This document shows, one piece after another, positions 51,077 to 58,236 of a stretch of 64,000 nucleotides of DNA; positions within the stretch are counted from its first letter, which is position 1, and each line of letters starts with the position of its first letter. Both the position numbers and the translations under genes were made by a program. The notes beneath the pieces are model-generated. The model was not told the DNA's origin, did not search any database, and worked only from the letters and a program-made list of their open reading frames with translations. This DNA is from an uncultured Senegalimassilia sp. (GTDB taxonomy: Bacteria; Actinomycetota; Coriobacteriia; Coriobacteriales; Eggerthellaceae), in contig NZ_CABQJR010000001.1 in NCBI RefSeq assembly GCF_902464545.1, forward strand, positions 117,118-181,117, given 5' to 3'.

Positions 51077-52132
51077 ATGGAATATCCCGCATACGTTGCG
51101 GCGCTTGATATCGGCGGCACGAAGATCGCCGGCGCGCTGCTGCGATACGAGCAGATCGACGCTGCCCCTGAAGTCGTGTTCGAAACCCAGGTGCCCACGC
51201 AGGCGCAGCGCGGGGGCGGCCCCGTGCTCGTCACCGTGTGCGATGTGGCGAACACGGTGCTTGCCGAGGCGCGCTCGCGCCGAGAGCAGGTGCTCGGCAT
51301 CGGCGTGTCCACCGCAGGCCGTGTGGATGCGGTCACGGGCGGCATCGCGTACGCCAACGAGATCATGCCCGGGTGGACCGGCCAGCCCATCAAGGAGCGC
51401 TTGCAGGAGTCTTGCGAGCTGCCGGTGTCGGTGCTCAACGACGTGCAGGCCCATGCGCTTGGCGAGGCACGCTGGGGCGCTGCCAGCGGGGCCGATACCT
51501 GCATGATGATCGCTGCCGGCACGGGCATCGGCGGCGCCGTGATCGCCCATGGGCGCTTGGTTCGCGGTAACCACGGTTTCGCCGGCGAAATCGGGCATAT
51601 CGCCTGTTCGCAGGCCGTGGGCATCCCGTGCGTGTGCGGCGGTGCCGGCCATTTGGAGCTCGTGGCGTCGGGGAGCGGCATCGAGGCGCGCTATGCCGAG
51701 ATCACGGGCAACCATATCGATGGTGCCGAGATCTCCCGCCGTGCAGCCGAGGGCGAGCCTGCGGCGCACAAGGTTATCATGACCGCCGGCATCGCCCTGG
51801 GCGAGGCCATCGCGGGCATCACGAACCTGCTCGATCCCGATATGGTGGTCATCGGCGGCTCGGTGCCCAAGGCGGGCACCAAGTGGCGTGCGGCGGTGCA
51901 GGAGGGCTTCGAGCGTCAGATCCCGCTGGCGCAGCGCGGTCTGCCTTTCCTTGCGGCCGAATTGGGCGGGCACGCACCGCTCATCGGCGCTGCAGAGGAT
52001 CTGCTGGATTACTTGGAGGATGTCGAGGTCCAGCAGGAACTGGACGAGTTTGACGACGCCGAGGGTTTCGAAGCGCTCGACGAGCCGCATGACTCCCAAG
52101 AGCAGCAGAATGGGGAAGAGCCGCAGGAGTAG
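51077..52132 (+). CDS. ROK-family sugar kinase, candidate N-acetylmannosamine kinase
   Basis: 351 residues. ATP-binding ALDIGGTKIAGALL, GVSTAGRVDAVTGG, the GTGIGGAV motif, and the catalytic Asp in LNDVQAHALGEARWG. The ROK zinc site CxCGxxGCxE reads CVCGGAGHLE, with His replacing the third Cys. It carries an unusual acidic Glu/Gln-rich tail of about 40 residues. Between nanA and nanE, so ManNAc kinase is the likely role, with glucokinase possible. ATG 51077 follows GAAGGG-TGGGG. Confidence 0.8.
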   Translation: MEYPAYVAALDIGGTKIAGALLRYEQIDAAPEVVFETQVPTQAQRGGGPVLVTVCDVANTVLAEARSRREQVLGIGVSTAGRVDAVTGGIAYANEIMPGWTGQPIKERLQESCELPVSVLNDVQAHALGEARWGAASGADTCMMIAAGTGIGGAVIAHGRLVRGNHGFAGEIGHIACSQAVGIPCVCGGAGHLELVASGSGIEARYAEITGNHIDGAEISRRAAEGEPAAHKVIMTAGIALGEAIAGITNLLDPDMVVIGGSVPKAGTKWRAAVQEGFERQIPLAQRGLPFLAAELGGHAPLIGAAEDLLDYLEDVEVQQELDEFDDAEGFEALDEPHDSQEQQNGEEPQE

Positions 52133-52216
52133 TTTCCATCGGCATATCGCAGCGCCCGGCGCCGTGGATTCTCGGCTGCGGGCGCCGCTGGTTTTCGATT
52201 TTGAAAGGATGGGGAA

Positions 52217-52897
52217 ATGGATCCCATTATCGAGCAATTGCGCGGCAAGGTCATCGCCAGCTGCCAGGCATATATGGGCGAGCCGCTGCGCCACCCCGAG
52301 ACCATGGCGCAGATGGCCCGTGCATGCGAGCTGGGCGGCGCCGGCGGCATCCGCTGCCAGGGCCTATCCGATATCGCGGCCATCAAGGGCCGCACCGAGG
52401 TGCCCGTCATCGGCATCTGGAAGGAAGGCCACGAGGGCGTCTACATCACGCCCACGCTGCGTCATGCGCGCGCCTGTGTGATGGCCGGTGCCGACATTGT
52501 GGCCATCGATGCCACCGATCGCCCGCGACCCGATGGCAAGACGCTCGAGGACACGGTGCGCCCGCTGAAGGAGGAGGGCGTGCTCGTGATGGCGGACTGC
52601 TCCACCATCGAGGATATCCGCCATGCGTTCGCCATCGGCTGCGATATCGCCTCCACCACGCTCTCGCACCCCGGTGCCGCCATCGACTGCGGCATGGCCG
52701 ACGGTCCGGATGTTGCGCTCGTTCGCCAGGCCGTAGAGGAGTTCCCTGGCAAGCCCGTTATCTGCGAGGGTCGCGTGCACACGCCTGCCGATGCGAAGGC
52801 GGCTATGGACGCCGGTGCGTGGGCAGTCGTGGTAGGCACCGCCATCACGCACCCCACCAGCATCACCAGCTGGTTCGTGGAGGCTGCTGGCAAGTAG
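52217..52897 (+). CDS. nanE: N-acetylmannosamine-6-phosphate 2-epimerase
   Basis: 226-residue barrel converting ManNAc-6-P to GlcNAc-6-P. KVIASCQAYMGEPLR, the GGIRCQG phosphate region, and the catalytic pair in GIWKEGH and VAIDATDRPRPDG are visible, with CEGRVHTPADAKAAMDAG near the end. GAAAGGA precedes ATG 52217. Confidence 0.95.
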   Translation: MDPIIEQLRGKVIASCQAYMGEPLRHPETMAQMARACELGGAGGIRCQGLSDIAAIKGRTEVPVIGIWKEGHEGVYITPTLRHARACVMAGADIVAIDATDRPRPDGKTLEDTVRPLKEEGVLVMADCSTIEDIRHAFAIGCDIASTTLSHPGAAIDCGMADGPDVALVRQAVEEFPGKPVICEGRVHTPADAKAAMDAGAWAVVVGTAITHPTSITSWFVEAAGK

Positions 52898-52915
52898 GTT
52901 TTAGCAGTCCCATCG

Positions 52916-52950
52916 GAAGCCCCGGCCTTTATTGGTCGGGGCTTCTTTTT
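52916..52950 (+). terminator. Terminator after nanE
   Basis: A 12-bp stem with one G-T pair (52916-52927 with 52934-52945) and a five-T tail. Confidence 0.88.
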
Positions 52951-52959
52951 GTCCCGTTC

Positions 52960-53077
52960 GATGAGCCCTTGCTCGGTATCCCAGTCGCTCAGACAGTCCT
53001 CGCTTGGTGGAACAGTCCACTGGACTGTTCCAGTCGCTGCGGAACTCGCTTTATGAGGTACCGAGCAAGGGCTCATC
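52960..53077. repeat. 118-bp nested palindromic intergenic element
   Basis: A 19-bp sequence (52960-52978) is inverted exactly at 53059-53077. At the centre lies a near-perfect palindrome, TGGAACAGTCCA-C-TGGACTGTTCCA (53008-53032). CAGTCGCT...CTCGCTT occurs on both sides of it as a direct repeat. It sits in the convergent 331-base gap between nanE and the opposite-strand ABC operon. Likely a MITE/REP-like element unrelated to the 6542 and 9041 family. Confidence 0.75.
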
Positions 53078-53160
53078 TGCGCTAATCGGATTGTTGGCTC
53101 GCCGATAACAAGGGCTTCCTAGGTTATACAGTATTGCTTCTGAAATCTAACCAAATGAAA

Positions 53161-53196
53161 ATCGCCCCCGCTGCTCTTGCGAGCGGCGGGGGCGAT
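53161..53196 (-). terminator. Terminator of the minus-strand ABC operon
   Basis: A 16-bp stem with one G-T pair (53161-53176 with 53181-53196), followed on the minus strand by TTTTC; located just past the ATPase stop. Confidence 0.85.
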
Positions 53197-53228
53197 TGCG
53201 TTTCCCGTGAGGTTAGCTGGCCGTAAGG

Positions 53229-54077
53229 CTACTTGCCTAGGTCGGGATGGAGCAGGGACGGGGCGGCGCCCAGCAGCAGGCGCGTGTAGTCGTCCTTGGG
53301 GTTGTTGAAGATCTGCTCGGCGGTGCCGCGCTCAACGGCCTGACCATGGTTCATGACGATGATCTGGTCGGAGATGTAGCGCACCGTCTGGATGTCATGG
53401 CTGATGAACACCATGGCAAGGTTGAGCTCCTTCTTCAGATCCATCAGCAGGTTGAGAATCTGGGCGCGCACGGACACGTCGAGGGCCGAGGTGGGCTCGT
53501 CGGCGATGATGGCGTCGGGCTTCAGGGACAGCGCGCGGGCGATTGCCACGCGCTGACGCTGGCCGCCGGACATCTGGCCGGGCAGCGCCTCGAGGACGCT
53601 GTTGGGAAGGCCGACCATCTCGATGAGCTCGCGCACGTGGGCTTCACGGGACTTCGCGTCGCCCACCTTGTGCACGATCATGGGGTCCATGAGCTGCTCG
53701 CGCACGGTCATGCGCGCGTTCAGGGCCGTTGCCGGGTCCTGGAACACGACGGAGATGACGCGGCCGATGATCTTACGCTGCGCTGCGGAGCGCTTCGTGA
53801 CGTCGGTGCCCTTGAAGTACACGTGGCCGGACGTGGGGGTCTGCAGACCGCACATGACGTTGGCCGTGGTGGACTTGCCGCAGCCCGACTCGCCAACGAT
53901 GCCGATGGTCTGGCCCGGCATGAGCTTCAGAGACAAGCCGTTGACGGCGTGGACCTTGTTGGGGTGCAGCAGGGAGCCGGTACGCGTCTTGAACACCACG
54001 TGGATATCATCAAGGAAGATGATAGGCGTCTGCTCGTCGTTGTTGGCGACGGCTGCACTGTTGGTTGCTTCGGCCAT
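53229..54077 (-). CDS. Peptide-type ABC transporter ATP-binding protein (OppF/DppF-like)
   Basis: 282-residue ATPase. Walker A GESGCGKSTT, Q-loop VVFQDP, signature LPGQMSGGQRQRVAIARAL, Walker B AIIADEPTSALD, H-loop VFISHDI. Last gene of a four-gene transporter; its ATG overlaps the upstream gene's stop by one base. By homology to SatABCD/SiaEFGI this could energise sialic acid uptake rather than peptide uptake; the sequence alone does not decide. Confidence 0.92.
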   Translation of the reverse strand: MAEATNSAAVANNDEQTPIIFLDDIHVVFKTRTGSLLHPNKVHAVNGLSLKLMPGQTIGIVGESGCGKSTTANVMCGLQTPTSGHVYFKGTDVTKRSAAQRKIIGRVISVVFQDPATALNARMTVREQLMDPMIVHKVGDAKSREAHVRELIEMVGLPNSVLEALPGQMSGGQRQRVAIARALSLKPDAIIADEPTSALDVSVRAQILNLLMDLKKELNLAMVFISHDIQTVRYISDQIIVMNHGQAVERGTAEQIFNNPKDDYTRLLLGAAPSLLHPDLGK

Positions 54078-56098
54078 TAGTTCGCACCTCCCGTGAGATA
54101 AGGCTTGACGCCGATGCGCTTCAGCTCGCTGTCAGGCAGCTCGGCGTAATAGTGGTCGGAATTCGCCACGCGCTTGAGCATGGGTCGCACGTTCGACGTC
54201 TTGTCCGGATGGCTGGAGCGCGGACGGAAGCGGTCGCCTTCGGGGAAGTCCTTCGGCGAAGGTACCGAGCCGGGAACCTGATGCAGGCGCGCACCGCCGG
54301 CCTCGATGGACAGAACGGAGCCGAGCAGGCCGCGCGTGTACTCGTGGATGGGGTTGGTGAGGATCTCCTTCACCGGGCCCTGCTCCACAACCTGGCCAGC
54401 GTACATGACGGTGATGGAGTTGGCGACCTCGGCAACGAGCGCCAGGTCGTGGCTCACGAACACCATGGCGAAGCCAAGCTCGTGCTGCAGCTTGTTCAGC
54501 AGGTCGATGACCTGCTTCTGGACCGTCACGTCAAGGGCGGTGGTGGGCTCGTCGGCGATGACCAGCTTGGGGTCGCGCGTCAGGGCCATGGCGATGAGCA
54601 CGCGCTGGCGCTGGCCGCCGGAGAGCTCGTGGGGATAGGAATCCAGCGTGCGCTTCGGGTCCAGGCCGACCAGCTCGAGCAGCTCCTCGGCGGAACGGGT
54701 GCCGCCACGTTTGGTCAGCTGCTTCATCTGAGAGCGGATGAGCATGGAGGGGTTGAGCGAGGACAGGGCGTCCTGGTAGACCATGGCGATCTCGCGGCCG
54801 CGCAGCTCGTTCATCTCCTTGTCGGAGAGGTTGAGCAGGTTCTTGCCGTCGTACATGATCTCGCCGGAGATCTCGGCCTTCTTGTCGAGCAGGCCCATGA
54901 TGGCAAGGCTGGTGATGGACTTGCCGCAGCCGGACTCGCCAACAAGGCCCATGGTCTGGCGCGGACGCACCACGAAGCTGACATGGTCGACCACGTTCAC
55001 GTCGCCATGGCGGGGGAACTTGATGCACAGGTCCTTGACTTCCAGGATGGGCGGCACGTCGGTGCGGGCCTCGAAGCGGTCGGTGCGCGAAAGCTCGGCT
55101 TCCTTAAGGGCGGCAAGGCGCTTGTTGAGCATGTCGGCCTGAGCGGCATAGGCCAGCGTCGGGTCGGCGACCATGCGGTCGGCCTCGCGGTCCTTATTGA
55201 GGTCGTTCTCGTCGACCTTGACGGCGCTCTTCGGCGCGGCGATGGCGTCGGTGATGCCCTCGGAGACGATGTTGAGGCACAGAACGGTCAGCATGATCAT
55301 GATGCCGGGGAACAGCGCCTGCCACCAGCGGCCGGCCAGCACGCCGTTACGGGCGTCAGCCAGGATGTTGCCCCAGGTGGGGGTGGGCTCGGGGATACCG
55401 GCGCTGATGAAGGCCAGGGAGGCCTCGAACACGATGGCGTCGGCCACGAGCACGATGGTGAACACGAGGACGGGAGCCACGCAATTGCGCACGACGTGCT
55501 TCCACAGGATCCACGGGGCGCGGGCGCCGGAGACGACGACTGCGCGGACGTAGTCCTGGTTGTACTCGCTCATGACGTTGGCGCGCACGATACGGGCGAT
55601 CTGCGGGATGTACAGAAAGCCGATGGCGAAGATGAGCGAGGGCACGGAGTTGCCGAACACCACGATGAAGGTGGCGGCAAGCGCGATGCCGGGGAAGGAC
55701 ATGATGATGTCCAGGATACGCATGATGACGTTGGCGATGCGCGGGCGCACGACGGCGGCGATAGCGCCGATGATGGAGCCCACGACCAGCGCGAAGCCGG
55801 TAGCGCCCAGGCCGATGACCAGGGAGTACTTAGCGCCGCACATCAGGCGGGACATAACGTCGCGGCCCTTGTCGTCGGTGCCGAACAGGTGCGCGGAATC
55901 AGGCGCGCAGAACGAGGTGAAGATCTCGTAGGGGCTGTAGGGCGCGATGAAGTCGGCCAGCGCGGCCACTACGATGATAGCGATGAGGATGACCAGCGAG
56001 ATACGCGCGCCGATGGTCATGTTCTTCCAGCGACGGAAGCGGACCTTGCCGGCGCCGTCCTCCATCTTCTTGGTGAGGCCGCCACGAAGTTGAACCAT
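54077..56098 (-). CDS. Fused ABC permease-ATPase (DppC-DppD-like)
   Basis: 673 residues. Positions about 30-295 are a DppC-type permease with an N-terminal OppC_N helix, LFGTDDKGRDVMSR, and the EAA-like loop VVSGARAPWILWKHVV. An Ala/Asp/Lys linker follows (about 300-350). Then comes a DppD-type ATPase: Walker A GESGCGKSIT, HELSGGQRQRVLIAMAL, LVIADEPTTALD, and VFVSHDL, with the oligopeptide_ABC C-terminal extension. The fusion matches actinobacterial sialic acid and peptide importers. Confidence 0.92.
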   Translation of the reverse strand: MVQLRGGLTKKMEDGAGKVRFRRWKNMTIGARISLVILIAIIVVAALADFIAPYSPYEIFTSFCAPDSAHLFGTDDKGRDVMSRLMCGAKYSLVIGLGATGFALVVGSIIGAIAAVVRPRIANVIMRILDIIMSFPGIALAATFIVVFGNSVPSLIFAIGFLYIPQIARIVRANVMSEYNQDYVRAVVVSGARAPWILWKHVVRNCVAPVLVFTIVLVADAIVFEASLAFISAGIPEPTPTWGNILADARNGVLAGRWWQALFPGIMIMLTVLCLNIVSEGITDAIAAPKSAVKVDENDLNKDREADRMVADPTLAYAAQADMLNKRLAALKEAELSRTDRFEARTDVPPILEVKDLCIKFPRHGDVNVVDHVSFVVRPRQTMGLVGESGCGKSITSLAIMGLLDKKAEISGEIMYDGKNLLNLSDKEMNELRGREIAMVYQDALSSLNPSMLIRSQMKQLTKRGGTRSAEELLELVGLDPKRTLDSYPHELSGGQRQRVLIAMALTRDPKLVIADEPTTALDVTVQKQVIDLLNKLQHELGFAMVFVSHDLALVAEVANSITVMYAGQVVEQGPVKEILTNPIHEYTRGLLGSVLSIEAGGARLHQVPGSVPSPKDFPEGDRFRPRSSHPDKTSNVRPMLKRVANSDHYYAELPDSELKRIGVKPYLTGGAN

Positions 56099-56101
56099 AC
56101 T

Positions 56102-57058
56102 CTACACCGTCCTAATTCGCGGATCGATAAGGATGTAGAGCATGTCGACGATGACGTTCACGATGATGAACGTGATGGCGACGACGAGAACGACACCCTG
56201 AACCAACATGACGTAATTCGAGGTAACGCCGGAGACGATGGCCATGCCCATGCCCGGAAGGGCGAAGATGACCTCGAGGACCACGGCACCGCCGATCATG
56301 TAGCCGAACTTCAGGCCTAGCACGGTGACGGGCGTGATCAGGGCGTTGCGCAGCACGTTACGGGCGACGACGGTGCCGTAGGGGATGCCGAAGCCGCGGG
56401 CGGTGCGCACGTAGTCCTTATCGAGCTCCTCGACCATGGACGTGCGGATGATGCGCGTCATCTGGCCGGTCAGCGGAACGGCAAGGGCGATGCCCGGCAT
56501 TGCCATGCGCGCAAGCCATCCGCCGGGATCTGCCGTGAGCGCAGGCAGGGGGCCGGAGGCCGGCAGCAGGTGCAGCGTGGAGGAGAACAGCAGGATGAAC
56601 AGCACCGACAGCCAGAACGACGGCGTGGCGATGCAGGCGATGGAGAAGATACGGATGACCTGGTCGGGCCAGCGGTCGCGATACAGGGCGGAGACGACGC
56701 CGAGGATGGCGCTGGCGACGATGGCGATGATGAAGCCGAAGAAGCCGAGCTGCAGCGTGATGGGCAGCGCGGTGGCGATGCGAGCGGACACGGACTGGTT
56801 CGAGGGACCGAACGTGCCCAGGTCGCCATGGAAGAAGCCGGCCATGTAGTCGCCGTAGCGAACGATCAGCGGATCGTTGAGGCCGTGCTCGACGCGGTAG
56901 GCCTCCAACTGGTCGGGTGACGCGTTTTCGCCAAGCGCCGAGAAGGCGGGGTCGATAGGCGAAAGCGACATCAGGAAGAAGACGAGAACGGTGACACCGA
57001 ACACCATGATGGGCAGCCAAAGCAGGCGATTGCCGATCAATCGAAGCAGGTTGTTCAC
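56102..57058 (-). CDS. ABC transporter permease (DppB-like)
   Basis: 318 residues, six helices. NRLLWLPIMVFGVTVLVFFLM opens the protein, GDLGTFGPSNQSV is the typical periplasmic loop, and the EAA loop is TARGFGIPYGTVVARNVLRNAL. The start is GTG (complement of 57056-57058) with GGAGGGGA upstream. Three bases separate its stop from the fused gene. Confidence 0.93.
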   Translation of the reverse strand: MNNLLRLIGNRLLWLPIMVFGVTVLVFFLMSLSPIDPAFSALGENASPDQLEAYRVEHGLNDPLIVRYGDYMAGFFHGDLGTFGPSNQSVSARIATALPITLQLGFFGFIIAIVASAILGVVSALYRDRWPDQVIRIFSIACIATPSFWLSVLFILLFSSTLHLLPASGPLPALTADPGGWLARMAMPGIALAVPLTGQMTRIIRTSMVEELDKDYVRTARGFGIPYGTVVARNVLRNALITPVTVLGLKFGYMIGGAVVLEVIFALPGMGMAIVSGVTSNYVMLVQGVVLVVAITFIIVNVIVDMLYILIDPRIRTV

Positions 57059-57106
57059 TCGATCCCCTCCTTTCTGTAGGCTCGTGAGAGCATGCTTACG
57101 TTACAT

Positions 57107-57155
57107 GGTTTGCCATCGTTCAGCCTATGTAGGCTGGCAAACCTTCCACATTATA
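57107..57155 (-). promoter_or_regulatory. Promoter element and leader stem-loop of the ABC operon
   Basis: On the minus strand a consensus -10 TATAAT (complement of 57150-57155) precedes a stem-loop in the leader: GGTTTGC/GCAAACC (57107-57113, 57137-57143) enclosing CAGCCT/AGGCTG (57121-57126, 57131-57136). The -35 is poor. The stem-loop could be an RNA switch or operator. Confidence 0.5.
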
Positions 57156-57200
57156 CCGATTTGCAACAGGTCTTCGCAGATAAACGGCGAAATAGGATAA

Positions 57201-58103
57201 CTAATCAGCCAGCTGCTTCTCGCAGACGTGCCACCAGTTGTTGCCGGTTCCTCGTGCGTATTCGCAGCCGACGCAGGGCTTCGTGCAGAACTCGGCGCTT
57301 CTCATCTCGTCGGGGAACAGATCGTGCCCCTCGTAAGGGGTGCGCGGCAGCTCGGGGTCGGCCTGCTCCATGCCGCGGATGAACATGGAGGCCATCTGCT
57401 TCATGCCAAGCGCGGTGGGGTGGGTACCGTCGATGGCGTCGTAGTCGTAGCCGAACGCCTGCATGTCCACGAGATAGCAGTTGTCGGCGTCGCCCGCGGC
57501 GGCGCGGATGATCTTGTTGTACTCGTCGACGCAGATGCCGCGGAACCAGCGCGGGGATGTGGGACGATGCGCGCCCTTCACGCGGCCGGGAAGGAGCGTG
57601 GAGACCCAGATGCGAGCGTTCGGGTATTGAGCGTGCATGGTAGCCAGCATGCGGCGGAAGGATTCCTCGAAGTTGGCAAGGGTGCCTTCGGGGGCCATGC
57701 CCGCTACCTTGCCGTGATCGGGACACTCGGCGGCAAGCTTCGGCGGTGCGGAAGGCGTTGCCGCGCAGATCTGCGCGTACCCCGACCCCCAGCCGTAGTC
57801 GTTGATGCCGATATGCACGAGGATGTCGTCGGGGGTGCGCCCGCCGGCCTGCAGGTGCTCGATGCGCTCAGGCGAGGCGCCGACGGGGAAGTCGCGGCCT
57901 TCCACCACGCAGCCCGACCAGGATGCATTGGCCAGGAAGTGCCCGCCGAAGTGATCGATGACCTGGCCCCACCAGGTGTCGTGCGGCGTCTTCACGCCGG
58001 TGAGCTCAAGCTGCTCGCCTTCGAAGAACACGCGCCAGCCTTGCGGTAGGATGCCCTCGAACGAGCTGATGGAGTCTCCGTATACGGAAAACAAACGTGT
58101 CAT
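57201..58103 (-). CDS. SGNH/GDSL hydrolase, candidate sialate O-acetylesterase
   Basis: 300 residues. Block I YGDSISSFEG (nucleophile Ser), block III GINDYGWG (Asn), and block V DGTHPTALG (Asp-His) define the SGNH family. No signal peptide, so it acts in the cytoplasm. The C-terminus has an odd four-Cys array, CTKPC-VGC and a final Cys 14 residues on. Lying between the binding lipoprotein and the permease of a probable sialic acid importer, it may deacetylate O-acetyl sialic acids. ATG at 58101-58103 begins MTRLFSVYGDS; the longer frame is rejected. Confidence 0.75.
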   Translation of the reverse strand: MTRLFSVYGDSISSFEGILPQGWRVFFEGEQLELTGVKTPHDTWWGQVIDHFGGHFLANASWSGCVVEGRDFPVGASPERIEHLQAGGRTPDDILVHIGINDYGWGSGYAQICAATPSAPPKLAAECPDHGKVAGMAPEGTLANFEESFRRMLATMHAQYPNARIWVSTLLPGRVKGAHRPTSPRWFRGICVDEYNKIIRAAAGDADNCYLVDMQAFGYDYDAIDGTHPTALGMKQMASMFIRGMEQADPELPRTPYEGHDLFPDEMRSAEFCTKPCVGCEYARGTGNNWWHVCEKQLAD

Positions 58104-58140
58104 GCGGTGATAACCCCCTAAATAGAATCGACGTGAACAT

Positions 58141-58170
58141 GGTATACGCTTCACGCGCATATGGGGTCAA
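58141..58170 (-). promoter_or_regulatory. Promoter for the SGNH hydrolase
   Basis: On the minus strand TTGACC (complement of 58165-58170), an 18-bp spacer and TATACC (complement of 58141-58146), about 40 bases before the ATG. Confidence 0.5.
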
Positions 58171-58178
58171 GACGCAAA

Positions 58179-58209
58179 GAAAGCCCACCTCGCAATGAGG
58201 TGGGCTTTC
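58179..58209 (-). terminator. Terminator after the ABC lipoprotein gene
   Basis: A 13-bp stem (58179-58191 with 58197-58209) with a 5-base loop. The minus-strand side continues into TTTCTTTG. It would cut most transcription between the abundant lipoprotein and the rest of the locus. Confidence 0.8.
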
Positions 58210-58236
58210 CGGATGCAGCCTATAACCTGGCGGTTA

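Noticed and set aside
54065..56320. 751-codon plus-strand frame over the fused ABC gene
   Set aside because: Antisense shadow of the permease-ATPase; its Asp/His/Gly-rich composition has no domain support.
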